This document shows, one piece after another, positions 15,834-24,567 of a stretch of 64,000 bases of DNA (within the stretch, counting starts at the first letter, position 1; each line of letters opens with the position of its first letter). The translations under genes and the position numbers were made by a program. Location of the stretch: NCBI GenBank assembly GCA_017745075.1, contig JAGIAD010000028.1:248001-312000 (forward strand). The letters run 5' to 3'. This stretch comes from Sphingobacteriaceae bacterium (GTDB lineage: Bacteria > Bacteroidota > Bacteroidia > Sphingobacteriales > Sphingobacteriaceae). The notes beneath the pieces were generated by a model. That model had not been told where the DNA came from. It worked only from the letters and a program-made list of their open reading frames with translations, and searched no databases.

Positions 15834-18800
15834 TTGAAAGAAGAAAAGAATATATCGTTAAATAATACAACATGCTGCTATTGTGGCGTAGGCTGTGGTA
15901 TTGTGATAAATAAAGATATCCATGAGCGGATAACAGTTGAAGGAGACAAAAGCCACCCGGTAAATAAAGGCATGTTGTGCAGCAAAGGCATGAACCTTCA
16001 TTACACGGCAAATGACAAAAGCGACAGGCTGCTTTATCCCGAAATGCGCTACAACAAAAACATGCCTCTTCAAAGGGTAAGTTGGGATACCGCACTGGAA
16101 AGAACAGCAGCCGTTTTCAAAGCGCTGATTAAAAAACACGGTCCGGATAGTGTTGCTTTTTATGCAAGCGGACAATGTTTAACCGAAGAGTATTATGTAG
16201 TAAACAAATTGATTAAAGGTTTTATCGGTAGCAATAATATTGATACCAACAGCCGCTTATGTATGAGCAGTGCGGTTGTTGGTTATAAAATGAGCTTAGG
16301 TGAAGATACCGTGCCCATTAGTTATGATGATATTGAAGTTACTGACTGTATTTTTGTTGCCGGTGCAAACCCGGCATGGTGCCACCCTATCTTATGGCGT
16401 CGTGTTGAAGCTGCGAAGCAGAAAAATCCAGGTCTCAGGATCATTGTAAGCGACCCGCGGAAAACACAGACCTGTTCATTGGCAGATGTTCATTTACAGC
16501 TTAATCCCGGTACCGATATCACCCTTCATCATGCTATTGGCAGATGTTTGATTGAAGAAGGAAAAATTGATGCTGATTTTATCATGAACAATACTAACGG
16601 GTACGAAAAATACCACTCAACTGTTTTCAAAACCTCCCTAGCCGAAGCAGCAGCTATTTGTGGCATCGAACAAAGTGATATCCGTTTGGCTGCATCTTAT
16701 ATCGGTAATGCAAAAGGTTTCATCAGCATGTGGACTATGGGCCTTAACCAAAGTGTGGTGGGAACCAACAAAAACCTTTCATTAATTAACCTGAATCTGA
16801 TTACGGGGCAGATAGGTAAACCAGGAGGCGGCCCTTTTTCTCTTACCGGACAGCCGAATGCCATGGGTGGTCGCGAAGTTGGTGGTTTAAGTAATTTATT
16901 GCCTGCGCACCGCGTTTTAGCCAATGAAAGCCATCGAAATGAGGTTGAAAAATTCTGGCAGATCCCACTAGGCACCATCCAATCCAAACCAGGCTTAACC
17001 GCAACAGAGATGTTTGATGAGCTCAATACCGGAAAGCTTAAAGCGATATGGATTTTATGTACTAACCCATTAATCAGCCTGCCCGATGTCCGTGTAGCCG
17101 AAGCAGGATTAAAAAAAGCTAAATTTGTAGTTGTTCAGGATATCAGCAATAAAGTAGAAACCTTAAAATATGCTGATGTGGTTTTGCCTGCAGCTGCCTG
17201 GGTTGAAAAAGAAGGCACCATGACTAACGCAGGGCGTTATATCTCCTACCTTAACAAGGTAACAGAAGCACCGGGAGAAGCGCTGCCAGATTCGGAAATT
17301 ATCTGCAGGTTTGCAAAAAAAATGGGTTATCATGGTTTCGACTTTAAAAATGCAAGCGAAATATACGATGAACATGCGGCGCTTACTGAAGGAACCAACA
17401 TTGATATCAGCGGTCTTAACTATCAGATTTTAAAAGAGAAAAGAGCCGTTCAATGGCCATATCCTAAGGGAGAAAATGCATTAGGAACGGCCAGGTTATT
17501 CACCGATCACCAGTTTTACACCCCGGATAAAAAAGCCAATATCCTTTCATTTGATGATCAGAATCAATCAGAAGCTTTAACACCCGAATATCCACTGATT
17601 TTAACCACGGGGAGAATCAGGGATCAGTGGCATACACGGAGCAAAACGGGCAAAGTAAATAGATTGAACCAGCACATTAGCGAATCTTTTTTAGAAATCA
17701 ACCCAATTGATGCCGAAGCCCGGAACATCAAAGACAATGATATTGTCGAAATTTCCAGTTTACGGGGAAATGTTCGTGTGAAAGCAAAATTTTCGGGAGA
17801 TATTAAACCAGGGGTAGTTTTTATGCCCATGCACTGGGGAAAAATCTTAAAAAGCGATCTAAATAGGGTGAATAACCTCACCAATAACCTTGTTGATCCA
17901 CAGAGTAAAGAACCAGATTTTAAGTTCAGCACGGTACAGGTAAAACGCTATCAAAAAGTTAAGCAAAAGATCATTGTAATTGGTGCAGGAGCTGGGGCTT
18001 GCGGTTTTGTTAAGAGCTACAGGGCATTAAATACTGAAGATGATATCGAAATTTTCAGCAAAGAGAACTTTCCCTTTTACAACCGCGTGCTTCTCCCCGA
18101 TTATATAATTGGTACACTGCCCTGGCATAATCTCATTAAAATGAGCGATAGCGAGGAAACCGATTATAGAATTAAACTGCACCGTGGGTTAGGTATTGAA
18201 AAAATTAACAAAGAAGATAAAACAGTTACCGATAGCAAAGGAGAAACCCACCATTACGACATCCTGCTCCTGGCTACCGGAAGCAGGGCTTTTGTGCTTA
18301 AAGATATCCCGAAATTAAACGGCATATTTACCATGCGCAGCCGCAATGATGCCGATAGTTTTAAAAAACATGTTGATACCACTAACGGAAAAGTAGTGAT
18401 TGTTGGTGGTGGTTTGTTGGGAATCGAACTGGCTACCTCTTTGGCCGAAACAGGATCAAAAGTAACGATTATCCAACGGATATCAAGATTAATGGGGCGC
18501 CAGTTGGATGCATTAGGCAGTCAATTATTACATGAAGAACTAACCAGCAAAGGCATTGAGATTTTTTACAATGATGAAGTAGACCGCATAATCGGCGAAA
18601 AAAGCATTTCGGGCATCCGTTTAAAAAGCGGTTTATTGATCGATTGTGAATCTTTGGTAATCGCCATAGGTACAGTCCCTAACACCGAACTGATTAAAGA
18701 AGCAGGAATTGAATGTAAACGCGGCGTAGTGGTTGATGAATACCTAAGAACCAATGAAAGAGATATTTACGCCATTGGTGAAATTGCAGAATTTAAAGGT

Positions 18801-19382
18801 CAACTGTATGGCATCACTGCAGCAGCAGAGCAACAGGCAGAAATTGTAGCACGGTTTCTCTGTGGAGATATTGCAAAATTCTATCAGGGAAGTTTATTGA
18901 TGAACATCCTGAAAATGCACAGCCTGGAACTCTGTTCCCTTGGCCTTGCTGAAATACCAAACAATGATCCTACCTACGAAGAAATTGTCTTTATCGATAA
19001 AGCCAAACGTTACTACAAAAAATGTATAGTACACAACGATAAATTGGTTGGAGCAATATTAATTGGCGATAAAAGTGAATTTTTGGAATTCAGGAACCTG
19101 ATTGAAAACAAAATGGAACTGAGCGAAAAGCGGCTTCAATTGTTAAGAAGTGGCAAAACAACCGAACCTATTATTGGCAAAACCGTATGCAGCTGTAATA
19201 ATGTTGGCGAAGGTAACCTGATCAATAAAATTAAAGATGGCTGCAAAGATCATTTGCAGCTTTGCCAGTTAACTGGCGCCGGAATGGGTTGCGGTAGTTG
19301 CAGACCAGAAGTAAAAGCCATTTTAGATTCATTTGTAAATGTATTAAAAATGGAACCAAAGCCTGCAGTGGCAGTCACGTAA
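15834..19382 (+). CDS. Assimilatory nitrate reductase fused to flavin/BFD diaphorase
   Basis: A cytoplasmic molybdenum nitrate reductase carrying its own electron-input module in one 1182-residue chain. The N-terminus has the [4Fe-4S] set C14-x2-C17-x3-C21 plus CSKG near 50, then molybdopterin oxidoreductase and dinucleotide-binding domains to about 690. From about 710 it becomes a NirB/NasB-like pyridine-nucleotide reductase: FAD fold (VIGAGAGACGF), NAD fold (VIVGGGLLGIE near 853), and a C-terminal BFD [2Fe-2S] domain (VCSCNN near 1119, GCGSC near 1150). Bacillus NasC and NasB or Klebsiella NasA and NasC provide these as two proteins. The start must be the TTG at 15834: a stop lies 27 bp upstream in frame and no ATG precedes the first cysteines. 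Confidence 0.93.
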   Translation: MKEEKNISLNNTTCCYCGVGCGIVINKDIHERITVEGDKSHPVNKGMLCSKGMNLHYTANDKSDRLLYPEMRYNKNMPLQRVSWDTALERTAAVFKALIKKHGPDSVAFYASGQCLTEEYYVVNKLIKGFIGSNNIDTNSRLCMSSAVVGYKMSLGEDTVPISYDDIEVTDCIFVAGANPAWCHPILWRRVEAAKQKNPGLRIIVSDPRKTQTCSLADVHLQLNPGTDITLHHAIGRCLIEEGKIDADFIMNNTNGYEKYHSTVFKTSLAEAAAICGIEQSDIRLAASYIGNAKGFISMWTMGLNQSVVGTNKNLSLINLNLITGQIGKPGGGPFSLTGQPNAMGGREVGGLSNLLPAHRVLANESHRNEVEKFWQIPLGTIQSKPGLTATEMFDELNTGKLKAIWILCTNPLISLPDVRVAEAGLKKAKFVVVQDISNKVETLKYADVVLPAAAWVEKEGTMTNAGRYISYLNKVTEAPGEALPDSEIICRFAKKMGYHGFDFKNASEIYDEHAALTEGTNIDISGLNYQILKEKRAVQWPYPKGENALGTARLFTDHQFYTPDKKANILSFDDQNQSEALTPEYPLILTTGRIRDQWHTRSKTGKVNRLNQHISESFLEINPIDAEARNIKDNDIVEISSLRGNVRVKAKFSGDIKPGVVFMPMHWGKILKSDLNRVNNLTNNLVDPQSKEPDFKFSTVQVKRYQKVKQKIIVIGAGAGACGFVKSYRALNTEDDIEIFSKENFPFYNRVLLPDYIIGTLPWHNLIKMSDSEETDYRIKLHRGLGIEKINKEDKTVTDSKGETHHYDILLLATGSRAFVLKDIPKLNGIFTMRSRNDADSFKKHVDTTNGKVVIVGGGLLGIELATSLAETGSKVTIIQRISRLMGRQLDALGSQLLHEELTSKGIEIFYNDEVDRIIGEKSISGIRLKSGLLIDCESLVIAIGTVPNTELIKEAGIECKRGVVVDEYLRTNERDIYAIGEIAEFKGQLYGITAAAEQQAEIVARFLCGDIAKFYQGSLLMNILKMHSLELCSLGLAEIPNNDPTYEEIVFIDKAKRYYKKCIVHNDKLVGAILIGDKSEFLEFRNLIENKMELSEKRLQLLRSGKTTEPIIGKTVCSCNNVGEGNLINKIKDGCKDHLQLCQLTGAGMGCGSCRPEVKAILDSFVNVLKMEPKPAVAVT

Positions 19383-19405
19383 CAAATTATACAAACCATT
19401 AAACC

Positions 19406-20887
19406 ATGTATCAAACCATTATCATTAACTTTCCAGGCGGAATCATATCACCCGGCAACCTTTATAACATCCTGGTTGCCGCCTCAAAAGCAAGGATACA
19501 GTATGTGCGCTTTGGCCTGCGCCAGCAGTTATTGCTTGATACAACAAGCTACAATATTGCCATATTTACTGGCGAATTGGATAAACTTGGGATAGATTAT
19601 GAAGTAGACACCAATAATTTCCCGAACATTATCAGCTCTTATCCTGCTGAAGAGATTTTTATCCATAAAACCTGGCTTACCGAGGGTGTTTATAAAGATA
19701 TTTTAGATGATATTGATTTTAAACCTTCTCTTAAGGTTAATATCTGCGATAGCGACCAAAGTTTTACTCCCATGTTAACAGGTAATATTAACTGGATTGC
19801 CTCTTCACAATCAGAACATTACTGGCATTTGATTATCCGCTTTCCTAAAACCAACGTAACCTACGAGTGGGATCAGCTCTGTTACACTAACCATATTGCT
19901 CAGGTAACCAAAGTGATAGAAGCTATCATCAAAAACAACCCCATGCGCTTTGCAGATAATGCTTTAGCTAATGGAGAGGAACTTTTTGCACAATTTGATC
20001 GACAAAACTTCATTCTTAAACCTGCAGAAAATACAGTTGCCCTATCTTCATTTAACCTCCCTTACTACGAAGGCTTAAACCGTTACAACAATAAATATTG
20101 GCTGGGCATTTACAGGCGCGATGAGCTTTTCAGCATTGCCTTTTTAAAGAAACTGTGTCAACTTTGTTTAGATACCAAGCTTGGTCAGTTGTGCTGTACT
20201 CCCTGGAAAACCATAATTATAAAAGGCATTGACGAAAAAGATAAAAACCTTTGGAACAGTTTGCTCGAAGAATTTGAAATCAATATGCGGCACGCAGCCA
20301 ACGAGCTGAATTTTCAGATAGAAGATAACTGCAACGAAGGTTTAGCCTTAAAAAACTTTCTGGTTAAACATTTAAGCATTGATGATACCCGAACATTTGG
20401 GATTTGTTTTGGCATTAAAACCCGAAGAAAAAGTGAAGTGTTTAGCAGTATTCTGATCCAAAAACGCCACCTCATTAGTTTTTTTGGTATAAAACTATTC
20501 CCCGTTTATGATATCCTTTGTGCAAAAGATTTTAATCCTAACGAACGTACCGGCGAAATTTTTAGCAGAAATAATCCTGTTTTCTTATTACCTGAGCAAG
20601 TACGGCGTTCGATATTTAAATTTCACAAATACCGTTTAAGTGCGATTAAAACAGGTAGGCAAAAACAAGTCTTTACAACTGAAGAAACGATAAAAAATGA
20701 TAGTGAGTTTTTATACCAATGTAACAATTGTTTAACGGTATACAATGAACGTATTGGCGAAATTGAAAACAACATTAACCCTGGTACACAATTTAAAGAC
20801 CTGCCAGAAAGTTATTGTTGTGCGCTTTGTGAAGGAGAGAAAGACAATTTCACTAAGATTGATCAGGCGATATTGCAGGTTTTATAA
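19406..20887 (+). CDS. Nitrite/sulfite-reductase-like protein with C-terminal rubredoxin
   Basis: The 493-residue product looks like a degenerate nitrite/sulfite reductase joined to rubredoxin. Residues 9-46 (GGIISPGNLYNIL, RFGLRQQLLLD) match the ferredoxin-like half-domain that starts NiR/SiR proteins, and a second half appears near 260 (GQLCCTPWKTIII, compare the family's LRLTPWQ). The usual siroheme/[4Fe-4S] cysteine pairs C-x5-C and C-x3-C are not present. The C-terminus from 433 is a clear rubredoxin: CNNC, NPGTQFKDLPE and CALC. It is the last gene of the nitrate operon, 23 bp after the nitrate reductase. A role as electron carrier or assembly partner for NirB or the reductase is inference. 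Confidence 0.8.
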   Translation: MYQTIIINFPGGIISPGNLYNILVAASKARIQYVRFGLRQQLLLDTTSYNIAIFTGELDKLGIDYEVDTNNFPNIISSYPAEEIFIHKTWLTEGVYKDILDDIDFKPSLKVNICDSDQSFTPMLTGNINWIASSQSEHYWHLIIRFPKTNVTYEWDQLCYTNHIAQVTKVIEAIIKNNPMRFADNALANGEELFAQFDRQNFILKPAENTVALSSFNLPYYEGLNRYNNKYWLGIYRRDELFSIAFLKKLCQLCLDTKLGQLCCTPWKTIIIKGIDEKDKNLWNSLLEEFEINMRHAANELNFQIEDNCNEGLALKNFLVKHLSIDDTRTFGICFGIKTRRKSEVFSSILIQKRHLISFFGIKLFPVYDILCAKDFNPNERTGEIFSRNNPVFLLPEQVRRSIFKFHKYRLSAIKTGRQKQVFTTEETIKNDSEFLYQCNNCLTVYNERIGEIENNINPGTQFKDLPESYCCALCEGEKDNFTKIDQAILQVL

Positions 20888-21012
20888 ATTAATAGGGGTT
20901 GTCATGCTGAATAGTTCAGCATCCTTCTTGCAAAATAGCCCCTGAAATCAATTACCTTCGGTGAGCTCGCTTAAGGCTCGGTTTACTTTGTAGCTTTCCG
21001 CTTCGCTACAGG

Positions 21013-21606
21013 TCAGGGCGACGTTACGTTATTTACCTCCTCTTGTGAGTTAAAATTCTCAAAACACCGATAATCCTGTTTCTCCACAATAATTTCACTA
21101 ACCTTTAAATGGCTTAAAACGTATTTCATGCTGTGTTTGATCAAACCATTGGCGTGAAGCAATTGCACAATCTTTCTCAAACCTTTGGCTTTATAAATGC
21201 CGCATAAAGGTTCTTGCTGGCCATCTTTACTGAAAATATAAGCATCAAAATTGTCAGCTGTTTTAAACCGATCCATAAGTTTTTCCAGTAACCTGATTTC
21301 CATCAGGAGCATATCGCAGGCCAGTAAAAACAAATTTTCTTCCGGGTTTAAAAGGTGAGCAGAAAGTACACCCAATAAAGGACCATTTATATCAAGCAAA
21401 GCATCGTCAACGATTAAGTGCGCATTTTCGAAATAACCAGCATAGGCTCCTTGTTGCAACGGATTAACCGAAAACTTTACAGGAAGATTTAGTGAGGCCA
21501 GTTTGTCGACCGCTATTTGTGCCCAAAGCTTATTTTGATGTTTGAGCAGGCCTTTGTCGCTCCCCATGCGTAAACTCTGTCCACCACATAAAACGATTCC
21601 CAACAT
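21013..21606 (-). CDS. mobA: Molybdenum cofactor guanylyltransferase (MobA-like)
   Basis: MobA attaches GMP to molybdopterin to make the guanine dinucleotide cofactor needed by the nitrate reductase. The 197-residue protein has the nucleotidyltransferase signature LCGGQSLRMGSDKG at 6-19, a VDDALLDINGPLLG segment near 71, and LLACDM near 94. It is convergent with the nitrate operon, and no other molybdopterin genes are in the window. A general NTP-transferase role is possible, but location favours MobA. Confidence 0.88.
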   Translation of the reverse strand: MLGIVLCGGQSLRMGSDKGLLKHQNKLWAQIAVDKLASLNLPVKFSVNPLQQGAYAGYFENAHLIVDDALLDINGPLLGVLSAHLLNPEENLFLLACDMLLMEIRLLEKLMDRFKTADNFDAYIFSKDGQQEPLCGIYKAKGLRKIVQLLHANGLIKHSMKYVLSHLKVSEIIVEKQDYRCFENFNSQEEVNNVTSP

Positions 21607-21656
21607 ATAATATTAAAATTTAAAATGTGCTTATCAATAACAAATCCTATGGAAGG

Positions 21657-21890
21657 ATCGTCATTGCGAGGAGAAACGACGAAGCAATCTTTTCATACTA
21701 GTGTCGTGTTAATAGTAAAATGACAGTTCTATTTTCCCGCTGATCTCGGTGATAATCGCTGAACATATAAATCAGCGTATTCCGCGTAATCAGCGGGAGT
21801 ATAAAATAACAATCCATACTTAACTTAGCATTAGTGATTCTTGCCATAAAGATTGCTTCGTCGGCTGAAAAGCCTTCTCGCAATGACGAT
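21657..21890. repeat. Nested inverted-repeat element
   Basis: Outer arms at 21657-21691 (ATCGTCATTGCGAG...) and 21849-21890 are inverted copies, matching at both ends with a short mismatched middle. Inside, TCCCGCTGAT (21735-21744) and ATCAGCGGGA (21789-21798) form a second inverted pair. No transposase ORF is present. The element fills most of the 355-bp gap between mobA and the FNR-like gene. It looks like a composite of two known types of intergenic palindrome. Confidence 0.65.
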
Positions 21891-21961
21891 AATCTGAGGA
21901 GATTTAATCTTTTAAATTCTCCTGTCATTTATATTTTATACAATAAACTATCCATAATGGA

Positions 21962-22645
21962 TTATTTACTACTCAAATCGATTAATCCGGTTTCATCTAA
22001 AATGCCGATCTGCTTTCCTTTCACTACTACTAATTTTTCAGCTAACAGCTCATTCATGGTCCTGAAAACGGTTTCGTAAGTAGCACCGGTAAAGGCAGCC
22101 AGATCCTGACGGCTCAATGCCAGATTTAAAAAACCTTCTGCATCTAAGCCAAATTGGTCTTTCAACCCTAAAATAGCCACTGCAAGCCTCCCCTTAACCG
22201 ACATCAAAGCCAAATTACGCATTTTCCTTTCTGAAGCATGCAGCTCATCAGCATAAAACATCAACAGGCCATAAGCAAAATCCTGGTTTACTTTTATAGT
22301 GCTTTTAAAAAAATCGATGTCTACAAAACAAAGTTTAGTGGTTTCTAAAGCCGTTGCAGAAATTGGGTATGTAGAAATACTGCTGTTAATTCCCCTATGC
22401 CCAATTATTGCTCCATCGCTTGCAAAACGTAAAATCAGTTCTTTATCACCCCATTGTTTATGCACTTTCACATTACCTGAAGTTACAAAATAAACACCAC
22501 TAACAGGATCGCCTTCTTTAATGATCACCTCTCCCTTTTTTGCAATAAAATTCCGCTTATGGCTCTCGATAGCAGGATACCATTCTTTTAATGTAAGCTG
22601 ACACATAAAACATGATTTAAGATCGCAGCTACTATTTTTCTTCAT
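21962..22645 (-). CDS. FNR/Crp-family transcription regulator, probable Fe-S sensor
   Basis: The 227-residue regulator has an N-terminal cysteine set C7-x4-C12-x2-C15, a cyclic-nucleotide-type beta-roll (KKGEVIIKEGDPVSG near 36, FVTSGNVKVHK near 53), and a dimerisation helix. The C-terminal winged HTH has recognition helix GATYETVFRTMNEL near 180. A fourth cysteine, C106 in ALETTKLCFVD, lines up with C122 of E. coli FNR (ALETSMVCEIP). Four cysteines suggest an oxygen- or NO-sensitive [4Fe-4S] cluster. The Glu and Arg of the recognition helix that read TGA/TCA half-sites in FNR are kept. It probably controls the neighbouring nitrate genes. Confidence 0.88.
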   Translation of the reverse strand: MKKNSSCDLKSCFMCQLTLKEWYPAIESHKRNFIAKKGEVIIKEGDPVSGVYFVTSGNVKVHKQWGDKELILRFASDGAIIGHRGINSSISTYPISATALETTKLCFVDIDFFKSTIKVNQDFAYGLLMFYADELHASERKMRNLALMSVKGRLAVAILGLKDQFGLDAEGFLNLALSRQDLAAFTGATYETVFRTMNELLAEKLVVVKGKQIGILDETGLIDLSSK

Positions 22646-22842
22646 AATTTATAAGGGATGTTGGGTAAAAATAACAAATGATTACAAATTTTATCTAATT
22701 ACACGAAGAATCGGTGTTTCTTCACTATTGTTGAAAATTTTATAAGAATAAAACTCGTTGAATTAGAACACATAGCATTTTTTATGTGCAGGCTTGAGCT
22801 AAAGAAGTTTAAAGATATCCCACCAAATCATAATTTTGTGTC

Positions 22843-23043
22843 ATGGCAAATACTAACGTTAGAAAATCAATCCAGAATAAGATCGAATCAATAAGTAAGG
22901 AAATTGAAACCTTACAAGGAGAACTTAAAAGATGGGAAAAAATAGCAACCGATTATGAAACGAATTCGGAAAGTATTGATTTGATTTTATCGATACAGTT
23001 ACCTGAAAAATCTGAGCCAAAGACAAAAAAGGTAAAATTGTAA
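22843..23043 (+). CDS. Small coiled-coil hypothetical protein
   Basis: A 66-residue basic, helical protein with heptad-like spacing over residues 9-42 (NKIESISKEIETLQGELKRWEKI), so probably a short coiled coil. I do not recognise it. No membrane segment is seen, and the C-terminus is lysine-rich (KTKKVKL). It starts ATG after an AT-rich leader and ends at a long inverted repeat. It could be a cytosolic scaffold or a DNA-binding accessory, but nothing in the sequence decides. Confidence 0.6.
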   Translation: MANTNVRKSIQNKIESISKEIETLQGELKRWEKIATDYETNSESIDLILSIQLPEKSEPKTKKVKL

Positions 23044-23044
23044 A

Positions 23045-23193
23045 GCATAAAAAAAGAAAGAGGCTCTGTCACAAGGTGTAATTTCGCTTCAATTTGTCAC
23101 GTTGAGCCAGTCGAAACGCCTTCAAGACAGTTAAAATAAGTCCTTTGGACAGGATGACAATTTTATACTGATGATACAGCCTCTTTCTTATGC
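23045..23193. repeat. Split inverted repeat enclosing a palindromic insert
   Basis: GCATAAAAAAAGAAAGAGGCTCTGT at 23045-23069 pairs with ACAGCCTCTTTCTTATGC at 23176-23193, with small gaps. The arms flank about 105 bp containing a CACGTTGAGCC...GGATGAC repeat. It lies between convergent genes, so the arms were probably a bidirectional terminator stem later split by a repeat insertion. Confidence 0.5.
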
Positions 23194-23203
23194 CATCTTT
23201 ACC

Positions 23204-23881
23204 TTAAATTTCTGGTGGCGTGTGCCAATCGATAAAAGTTTTCCTGCTTATCATTTTTAAATAAGGGTAATTTCCGTTTAATTGTTTACGCTGCTTTAAT
23301 TCATATAGAAAATGACCACCTAAATCAACAATAATTTTAGCAGTGGCCGAATACCATACACTATGTGGCTGTTTCCAGCAAAAGGAATATAAGTTTGAGG
23401 TAAATTTAATTCCCTTAAGTTCGGGATGATAAAAATTGAGTATTTTAGGATTGGGTATCCCCTGTGCGATCTCTGTTTTCCTGACCATTGAAAGGTGATC
23501 TGAATGACAAAATTCATATTCATCTAACCTCGGATCGTCTACATCGGGCAAATGTTTCAATATTTTAAAGCCCTTAAATTTTTTTCCGTTTAATACCCAT
23601 ATCAAATTTGGATAAAAAGCCTCCCTGCTGTTCAGTTCAGCAAGTGTAATCGGCGAATTTTGAAACTCGATGGTGTAACCTGATGGCGTAAAAATGTCTG
23701 CCCGGTGAATACCGGTATTAGCTAAATCATTAAAAGCAACTTCTCTGAATGATGGAGGAAAAGCCAATTTCCAATCGCGGTGCCATGCGGTTTCTTTCCG
23801 GTAATATTCTTTTTGATGTGATAGAACACCTGGAACAATTTCAGCACGAAAAATATCTTTTCTTATTTCGCTATTATCCAT
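23204..23881 (-). CDS. CoiA-like competence-family protein
   Basis: The 225-residue protein belongs to the CoiA/competence-protein family, whose core resembles a PD-(D/E)xK nuclease. The family core is clear: ETAWHRDWK near 29, HRADIFTPSGYTIEFQNSPI near 59 with the probable catalytic Asp, Glu and Gln, and SREAFYPNLIWV after it. The N-terminal zinc-ribbon segment (two CxxC pairs) usual in longer CoiA proteins is absent. The ATG at 23881 is used; an in-frame TTG at 23905 would add LFLWCAKR. No other competence gene is near, so involvement in DNA uptake is unproven. Confidence 0.75.
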   Translation of the reverse strand: MDNSEIRKDIFRAEIVPGVLSHQKEYYRKETAWHRDWKLAFPPSFREVAFNDLANTGIHRADIFTPSGYTIEFQNSPITLAELNSREAFYPNLIWVLNGKKFKGFKILKHLPDVDDPRLDEYEFCHSDHLSMVRKTEIAQGIPNPKILNFYHPELKGIKFTSNLYSFCWKQPHSVWYSATAKIIVDLGGHFLYELKQRKQLNGNYPYLKMISRKTFIDWHTPPEI

Positions 23882-23987
23882 TCTCTTAGCACACCATAAA
23901 AACAATTAATCAGGGAAGTGCAAATTTAAACTAATTTTTTTAGTACAACAAGGGGCCTGTTTGCGCATTTGATTTCCGCATTTTATT

Positions 23988-24110
23988 AACCACAGAGTAC
24001 ACAAAGTAAGGCGCAGAGCACACAGAGCCAGGTGCTTATTTTTTGAACCTTTATCTTCGGACCTCCGACATCAGACTTCGGACTTTAACTCCAAATCCAT
24101 CTTACAGACT
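23988..24110. repeat. Two short dispersed intergenic repeats
   Basis: ACCACAGAGTACACAAAG...GCACACAGAG (23988-24027) is of the ACACAGAG-type repeat met in many genomes. It is followed by CGGACCTCCGACATCAGACTTCGGACTTTAAC (24058-24089), made of imperfect tandem copies of a CGGAC(T)TC unit. Neither has coding potential. They fill most of the gap between the CoiA-like gene and the next small gene. Confidence 0.45.
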
Positions 24111-24135
24111 CCAAACTATTCACTAACTTTGCAGC

Positions 24136-24354
24136 ATGACTACTGAAGAAATACAGCAACTGGAAGATTTTTTTACCCAAGCCGGAAAGCAACAGGTTCC
24201 AATTTATCTGAATCAGGCTACCGTGATTACTGATTATGCCCACTTTTTAGAGAGTCATTTTACTCCGTTAAAGCTTAATCCTGATGCAAAAGTGAATCTT
24301 CCACTTATCCATCGTTTAAAGCTCTTAAAGCTCCTGATCGAATCGAATGGTTGA
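24136..24354 (+). CDS. Small DUF6965-like protein
   Basis: The 72-residue cytoplasmic protein resembles short Bacteroidota proteins annotated as DUF6965: an acidic helix (TTEEIQQLEDFF), a VPIYLNQATVITDYAHFLESH core, and a conserved-looking C-terminal helix (LIHRLKLLKLLI). Function is unknown. It has no secretion signal. The match is from memory of the family pattern, so moderate confidence. Confidence 0.65.
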   Translation: MTTEEIQQLEDFFTQAGKQQVPIYLNQATVITDYAHFLESHFTPLKLNPDAKVNLPLIHRLKLLKLLIESNG

Positions 24355-24567
24355 GGAAACTTTGGAAAAGCCGTCAATTTATATTGATTTATAATTAAAA
24401 TCAGTGCACTAGACTTACACGGTTTAGTTTCCAATTGGTACTATCGGAACATCCGATTCAGGTTTTTTAGTCAGGAATTAAAAACTTAACCTGCATTAGT
24501 TTTTAAAGTAAATATTTCCAACTATATTGAGCATAATTGGTTTATTTCTCTACATTGATCCATATTT

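Noticed and set aside
19406..20887. A second functional nitrite or sulfite reductase
   Set aside because: The siroheme and [4Fe-4S] cysteine pairs are absent, so catalysis on nitrite by itself is unlikely.
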